Assembly: GCA_030655795.1 (NCBI GenBank)
Contig: JAUSPJ010000296.1
Coordinates: 1-11,593, forward strand
Origin: Fidelibacterota bacterium
GTDB taxonomy: Bacteria; Fidelibacterota; UBA2242
Direction of reading: 5' to 3'
DNA length: 11,593 bases
The notes beneath the pieces were generated by a model. That model saw only the letters and a program-made list of their open reading frames with translations. It searched no databases and was not told the DNA's origin. A program made the position numbers and the translations under genes. Every line of letters begins with the position of its first letter. Within the stretch, counting starts at the first letter, position 1. This document shows, one piece after another, positions 8,223 through 11,593 of this stretch.

Positions 8223-9068
8223 TTATAACGGTAAAGCACCAATCTTTTCCGTCACTTCTACGACTATCTCATCCGGTGTCGATGCCCCCGCCGATACTCC
8301 CACCAAATTCGCATTCCTAAACCATTCCAGCCGGATATCTTCCGGTCCCTGAACCTGATGGCTATTCGGATTAATGGTCTTCGCGATTGCTGTCAGTCGC
8401 TTGGTATTTGCACTTGTAAAGGATCCCACAATAATCATAACGTCATTTTTCTCAGCAAGTTCCCGCAGCTGTGATTGCCGGTTGCGGGTCGGTTTACAAA
8501 TAGTATTGATGATCCGTAAATCGCTGATTTTCGATATTAATACGGATATGATGCTGTTGACATTCTCGCGAAACTGGGTGGATTGAATGACGATACCGGC
8601 TTTCCGGATTTTTTGCAGTTGACCGGCATCCTGTTGATTGGCAATAATTATCGGATTGCTTACCTGGCTGGCAATTCCTTCTACCTCATCATGGCCGGGA
8701 TCTCCAATGATGATAACCTGTCTTCCTTCTGCTTCCAACTCTCTGGCGGCTACGTGAATCTCATTCACCAGTGGACAGGTAGCATCAATTATCGTCAGCC
8801 CCCGAGTTCGTGCCTGCTGCCAGATTTCAGCAGTTGTTCCGTGAGACCGGAATATAACCGGCATATCAGCGGGTATATTTTCCATGTCTTCAAAAACCGT
8901 TACACCCAGTATTTTCAGATCATTGACGACCCGTTCATTATGCACAATATCGCCCAGCATGGCGACTTTGCCGTGCTGTTTGCCTGCTTTCCGAGCGACG
9001 TCAATTGCCCGCCGGACTCCAAAACAGAAGCCCACGTCTTTTGCGATTGTGATCGATAAGGAATTCAT
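8223..9068 (-). CDS. ispH: 4-hydroxy-3-methylbut-2-enyl diphosphate reductase
   Basis: IspH (LytB) reductively removes water from HMBPP to give IPP and DMAPP, the last MEP step, using an iron-sulfur cluster. The 281 residues match the short bacterial form. The three cluster cysteines are present: Cys15 in DVGFCFGVRRA, Cys98 in DATCPLV and Cys191 in NTICKPTRNRQ. Substrate-binding His43 (VHNERVV), His76 (SHGTT) and His126, and the proton-relay Glu128 (GHDEVEG), are present, as are Ser219 and Asn221 (TSANTKRL) and Ser263 (SAGASTPDEIV). Two departures are visible: HDEV where HPEV is usual, and STQFREN where the family usually has TQTT, so Phe166 falls where the substrate-contacting Thr of the E. 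coli enzyme is expected. The ATG overlaps the dcd stop codon (ATGA), implying coupling. The family call is not in doubt. Confidence 0.96.
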   Translation of the reverse strand: MNSLSITIAKDVGFCFGVRRAIDVARKAGKQHGKVAMLGDIVHNERVVNDLKILGVTVFEDMENIPADMPVIFRSHGTTAEIWQQARTRGLTIIDATCPLVNEIHVAARELEAEGRQVIIIGDPGHDEVEGIASQVSNPIIIANQQDAGQLQKIRKAGIVIQSTQFRENVNSIISVLISKISDLRIINTICKPTRNRQSQLRELAEKNDVMIIVGSFTSANTKRLTAIAKTINPNSHQVQGPEDIRLEWFRNANLVGVSAGASTPDEIVVEVTEKIGALPL

Positions 9069-9622
9069 TTTATTTTAGCAGATGTAATTGTTTTCTGAGA
9101 TTGATACTTTCCCTTTTTATCTGCATAGGAAACCCGGCATTTGTCATCACTTTGGAAAAATAAAACTTGCGCAAGGCCTTCGTTGGCATAAATTTTTGCA
9201 GGAACAGGCGATGTATTTGAGATCGAAATTGTCACGAAACCTTCCCATTCCGGTTCAAATGGCGTCACATTCACTAAAATCCCGCATCTGGCATATGTTG
9301 ATTTCCCCGATGTCAATGTCACCACATTCCGGGGAATCCGAAAATATTCCACACTCCGGGCCAGAATATAACTATTCGGCGGTATGATACATTCATCGGC
9401 GATAACGGTATCAAAAAACGAATCGTTCATTTTTTTCGGATCGATGACAAGATCATCGCTAATTTTCAATACCTTGAACTCATTGGCAATTCGCATATCG
9501 TAGCCATAGGCTGAAATCCCATAAGAAATGATCCCTTTAGTGACCCGCCCTTTCTCAAAAGGTTCAATCATTTTGTGTTTTTCACACATTTCCTCAATCC
9601 ACCAGTCAGGTCTTACACTCAA
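9065..9622 (-). CDS. dcd: dCTP deaminase (TTG start)
   Basis: Dcd deaminates dCTP to dUTP, feeding dUMP and thymidylate synthesis. The 185 residues carry SYGISAYGYDMRIANEF (33-49), the block SGKSTYARCGILVNVTPFEP (105-124) with Ser108, Arg112 and the following WEG holding catalytic Glu127, and IYANEGLAQVLFF (144-156), ending in a GKYQSQ loop. This is the STYAR subclass of the trimeric dUTPase-like fold. Whether it also hydrolyses dUTP cannot be told from motifs alone. The start is TTG at 9622: it follows TAGGAGT by 6 nt, and the resulting N-terminus SVRPDWWIEEMCEKHKMIEPF matches the family's usual first residues, whereas the next Met is at residue 12. The nrnA stop overlaps that ribosome site, and the dcd stop overlaps the ispH start, so the three genes are tightly coupled. 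Confidence 0.95.
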   Translation of the reverse strand: MSVRPDWWIEEMCEKHKMIEPFEKGRVTKGIISYGISAYGYDMRIANEFKVLKISDDLVIDPKKMNDSFFDTVIADECIIPPNSYILARSVEYFRIPRNVVTLTSGKSTYARCGILVNVTPFEPEWEGFVTISISNTSPVPAKIYANEGLAQVLFFQSDDKCRVSYADKKGKYQSQKTITSAKIK

Positions 9623-9628
9623 GCTCAG

Positions 9629-9635
9629 ACTCCTA
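9629..9635 (-). promoter_or_regulatory. Shine-Dalgarno TAGGAGT deciding the TTG start of dcd
   Basis: TAGGAGT on the minus strand lies 6 nt before the TTG at 9622. It is the only good ribosome site near the dcd N-terminus. Its TAG is the nrnA stop codon, the same stop-in-SD design as at 1606-1611. Confidence 0.7.
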
Positions 9636-10634
9636 TTCCTTTTTTTGTTTAATGGCTTTCCGGGCTTCCGGTAATACTAATAGCGTCGCTCCATCCAATG
9701 TATCTTCAACAGTCAATCCGGCTGCGAAAAAATGCCCGCCTCCGCCGAATTTCCGGGCAATTTGATTCACCACAACTTTTCCTTTTGACCGAAAATTTAC
9801 ACGGATCTTCTTGGATTCAACTTCCAGAAACATTATCGATACCTCAACCCCTTTAATTGACCGGATAAAATCCGTAAAACCGCCAATTTCATCCAGCTGT
9901 GCGCCCGCCTTTTTCAAATCATCCTGGGAAATGGTAAACCAGGCCAGTTTTCCATCATTTTCATAATGGACGGATTGAAGGACTGTTCCCAGTAAGCCCA
10001 TGCGCTGACGGGAATAACTCTCGTAAACGTGTTTGAAAATCTCATCGGGTCTGATATCGTACTCAAGCAGTTCAGAGGCGACCCGGAAGGCCTTTTTATT
10101 GGCATTCTCAAAGCGAAAGGAACCGGTATCGGTCATTAAACCGACATACACCGCTTCCGCAATTTGTTTATCGATATGCTCAATGCCAATTTCTTTAATC
10201 AATTCATAAACCAGGCAAGTAGTCGCCGGCGCTTTATCATCCACAACTTTATAATCACAGACGATGTGATTCTCGGGGTGATGGTCGATGCAGATACAGG
10301 GTATTTTCATCTTCGCCAGATCATCTCCCAATATCCCGGTTCGTGTAATTCCTCCCACATCAAAGATAAAAATCAGATCAAATTCTTTCAGTCGTTGAAA
10401 ATCACGTTCAGGAATATATTGCTGAATCACTTTTTCGGGATCAAGGAAAGCGTATTCCTCCGGAAATGCCGAACTATTGATGATTTCGGAGCCAATATTC
10501 ATTTTCAGCAGAAAATGATACATCGCTATTTCGGATCCAATGCCATCGCCGTCGGGATTAACATGGGTGGTCAACAGGATTTTTCCCGCAGATTTCAGTT
10601 GAGATATAATCGGTTTCCAGTTATGTTGCATCAT
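9633..10634 (-). CDS. nrnA: DHH/DHHA1 phosphodiesterase, NrnA-like (oligoribonuclease / pAp phosphatase)
   Basis: NrnA-family enzymes degrade very short RNA oligonucleotides to mononucleotides and in many bacteria also dephosphorylate 3'-phosphoadenosine 5'-phosphate. The protein is 333 residues, normal for the family. Numbered from the ATG at 10634, it shows the metal-binding blocks THVNPDGDGIGSE (23-35), FDVGG (91-95), IDHHPEN (116-122) with the DHH signature, and GLMTDTGSF (165-173). The C-terminal DHHA1 domain has FGGGGHFFAAG (296-306). The frame could begin at TTG 10637, followed by ATG at 10634 and 10631. ATG 10634 is preferred, but no strong ribosome site separates the choices. It follows the small cysteine-protein gene by 18 bp and precedes dcd, whose Shine-Dalgarno contains the nrnA stop. 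DHH family is certain; exact substrate preference is inferred. Confidence 0.93.
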   Translation of the reverse strand: MMQHNWKPIISQLKSAGKILLTTHVNPDGDGIGSEIAMYHFLLKMNIGSEIINSSAFPEEYAFLDPEKVIQQYIPERDFQRLKEFDLIFIFDVGGITRTGILGDDLAKMKIPCICIDHHPENHIVCDYKVVDDKAPATTCLVYELIKEIGIEHIDKQIAEAVYVGLMTDTGSFRFENANKKAFRVASELLEYDIRPDEIFKHVYESYSRQRMGLLGTVLQSVHYENDGKLAWFTISQDDLKKAGAQLDEIGGFTDFIRSIKGVEVSIMFLEVESKKIRVNFRSKGKVVVNQIARKFGGGGHFFAAGLTVEDTLDGATLLVLPEARKAIKQKKE

Positions 10635-10652
10635 CAAATCGCTTTAAAATAG

Positions 10653-10940
10653 TTATAAATATACTTTTTTACCGGTTAATATCAAACGTCTAATCAACCG
10701 GTCCCGTAGGGAATCTTCGATTAAAATGGCGATGTACAAGATATCTTTTATACGGGTTGTTTTTCCCAGTGGAACATAATCCACTACTTCCCGCGCCCAG
10801 GCGCAATCACACTCATTTGGACATTTGGATAATTCCTGAGGTTTTAAACAGTAGCCGGGGCAATCCTTAGTCCCGGTTTTTCTTTTCGTAAACACAGGGC
10901 CGTCGTATAAATCTCTGAAATCACCAGATTTGATGGCCAT
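10653..10940 (-). CDS. Small cysteine-rich protein of unknown function (95 aa)
   Basis: I do not recognise this protein. It is 95 residues, without a signal peptide or membrane segment. Five cysteines cluster in residues 27-46: Cys27 and Cys31 in CPGYC, then Cys40, Cys44 and Cys46 in CPNECDC. This spacing could bind zinc or an iron-sulfur cluster. The second half (about 62-90, containing DILYIAILIEDSLRDRLIRR) is Ile/Leu/Arg-rich and looks like an amphipathic helix pair. The evidence for it being real is its position: same strand, 18 bp before nrnA, with no competing ORF and a well-organised protein composition. Only one Met is available as a start, and no clear Shine-Dalgarno precedes it. It heads the housekeeping operon and begins about 25 bp after the terminator of the preceding gene. 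Function unknown. Confidence 0.75.
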   Translation of the reverse strand: MAIKSGDFRDLYDGPVFTKRKTGTKDCPGYCLKPQELSKCPNECDCAWAREVVDYVPLGKTTRIKDILYIAILIEDSLRDRLIRRLILTGKKVYL

Positions 10941-10964
10941 TGTAGTTTTACATTTCAGATGATC

Positions 10965-11003
10965 AAATAAAAAAAACAGCCTGTATCAATTACAGGCTGT
11001 TTT
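10965..11003 (-). terminator. Strong intrinsic terminator after the thioredoxin-like gene
   Basis: On the minus strand a stem ACAGCCTGTA / TACAGGCTGT (extendable with A-T pairs to about 13 bp) encloses a 5-nt loop, ATTGA. It is followed directly by TTTTTTTTATTT. It sits 27 bp after the thioredoxin-like gene's stop codon. On the plus strand the same stem has only four Ts after it, so it is oriented for minus-strand transcripts. Confidence 0.9.
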
Positions 11004-11030
11004 GAAATCTGGTAGAACTGTTATGCGATA

Positions 11031-11537
11031 CTACTTGGATTTCCGGTTATCACACCCCTTTTCGAGAAATTCATCAAAGGAAGTCTGAGATTTATAACAT
11101 TCACGTTCCATATATTCCAGAATATTCATAAACATATCTTTTTTGATATAACCGGGGATGACGGTTATTACTTCCATATCAGGGGTCAGAAAGGCAAGTG
11201 ATGGAAACCCGGTGACCTGAAATACAGATGTCAGTTGACGCGGAGTCAGCTGCTGTCCCTTAAATGTAATTGTTTCGGAACTGCTTTCAGCATTCAGTTT
11301 AATCGGAATAAAATTTTTAAACAGCTGTTTTTCCACCTCCGGATCGGAGAAAGTCTCTTTATCCATGACTTTGCACCAGTGACACCAATCGGCATAAAAA
11401 TCAATTATCAGATGTTTTTCTCCGCCGTCAGCGAGTTTCATACCGTCTTGAAATGCATACCACGACTGACCGGCTTCGGCGGTAATCTGAAATAAAAATA
11501 TCAAACTGAACAGCGCTGATAATAAACTCTTTTTCAT
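11031..11537 (-). CDS. Exported thioredoxin-fold protein with WCHWC active site
   Basis: A 168-residue protein with a signal peptide (MKKSLLSALFSLIFLFQITAEA, likely cut before Gly23), so it acts in the periplasm or outside. The core is a thioredoxin fold: IDFYADWCHWCKVMDKETF (45-63) with the redox pair Cys52/Cys55, and VTGFPSLAFL (108-117) with the cis-Pro at 112. The WCHWCK-M-x3-TF-x-D pattern is that of the Thioredoxin_7/DUF255-like group, not of classic CGPC thioredoxins. Two further cysteines, Cys147 and Cys162, lie in the C-terminal tail. It is likely a thiol-disulfide reductase or chaperone-like factor for envelope proteins; substrates are unknown. The ATG has GAGGGA upstream. The terminator after it separates it from the next operon. 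Confidence 0.88.
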   Translation of the reverse strand: MKKSLLSALFSLIFLFQITAEAGQSWYAFQDGMKLADGGEKHLIIDFYADWCHWCKVMDKETFSDPEVEKQLFKNFIPIKLNAESSSETITFKGQQLTPRQLTSVFQVTGFPSLAFLTPDMEVITVIPGYIKKDMFMNILEYMERECYKSQTSFDEFLEKGCDNRKSK

Positions 11538-11593
11538 AATTTTGTTCCCTCTTTTTTCAACTTAGAGTCACAGTTTAATTATTGGTTTCAACG
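11538..11593 (-). promoter_or_regulatory. Leader of the thioredoxin-like gene (cut by window edge)
   Basis: These 56 bp upstream of the ATG contain a GAGGGA ribosome site (about 9 nt before the start). A TTGAAA hexamer at the window edge (11587-11592) has no convincing -10 partner. No upstream gene can be recognised here. Whether the gene has its own promoter cannot be decided. Confidence 0.3.

Noticed and set aside
8583..9059. 158-aa plus-strand open frame opposite ispH
   Set aside because: It is antisense to an intact, motif-complete ispH, and its translation shows no recognisable domain.
10164..10652. 162-aa plus-strand open frame opposite nrnA
   Set aside because: It lies wholly antisense to conserved DHH motifs. 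The translation looks like a frame shadow with no family features.
10935..10962. TTGATC-N16-TACAAT promoter-like pair upstream of the small cysteine gene
   Set aside because: The TACAAT overlaps the ATG at 10940, so a start site from it would fall inside the gene, which has no later Met.

Overview
All recognisable genes in this window lie on the minus strand, so transcription runs from high to low coordinates. The gene content suggests a Gram-negative bacterium of the FCB side of the tree, such as Neomarinimicrobiota, KSB1 or Calditrichaeota-like lineages. The evidence is an outer-membrane beta-barrel protein ending in Phe, a very large repeat-built lipoprotein next to it, the MEP isoprenoid route, the PdxS/PdxT route to vitamin B6 and a STYAR-type dCTP deaminase. 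The taxonomic placement is inference only. No mobile elements, CRISPR arrays, tRNAs or rRNAs were seen.

Layout in transcription order. (1) 11537-11031 encodes an exported thioredoxin-fold protein with a WCHWC active site. It is closed by a strong intrinsic terminator at about 11003-10965. (2) 10940-4812 is a compact seven-gene run: a 95-aa cysteine-rich protein of unknown function, nrnA (DHH phosphodiesterase), dcd (TTG start), ispH, pdxS, pdxT and dxs. Spacings are from a 4-bp overlap to 40 bp. (3) 4811-4573 is a 239-bp gap with several short palindromes and weak promoter candidates. (4) 4572-1 holds a 987-aa predicted lipoprotein, a 430-aa DUF5723-like outer-membrane protein and the 5' part of an exodeoxyribonuclease III gene, again tightly spaced.

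How the genes fit together. The middle operon joins nucleotide housekeeping (NrnA, Dcd) with cofactor and isoprenoid precursor synthesis. DXS and IspH catalyse the first and last steps of the MEP pathway, and PdxST makes pyridoxal phosphate without DXP. DXS and PdxS both consume glyceraldehyde 3-phosphate. The left block looks like an envelope module: lipoprotein plus barrel, with the lipoprotein stop codon inside the barrel gene's Shine-Dalgarno sequence. A DNA-repair nuclease gene follows.

The most novel-looking items are the lipoprotein, built of about five degenerate repeats spaced a near-constant 141 residues, and its coupling to the barrel protein. The uncharacterised small cysteine protein at the head of the housekeeping operon, and an IspH with Phe where Thr is expected in the active site, come next. 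Nothing here is a proven new system.
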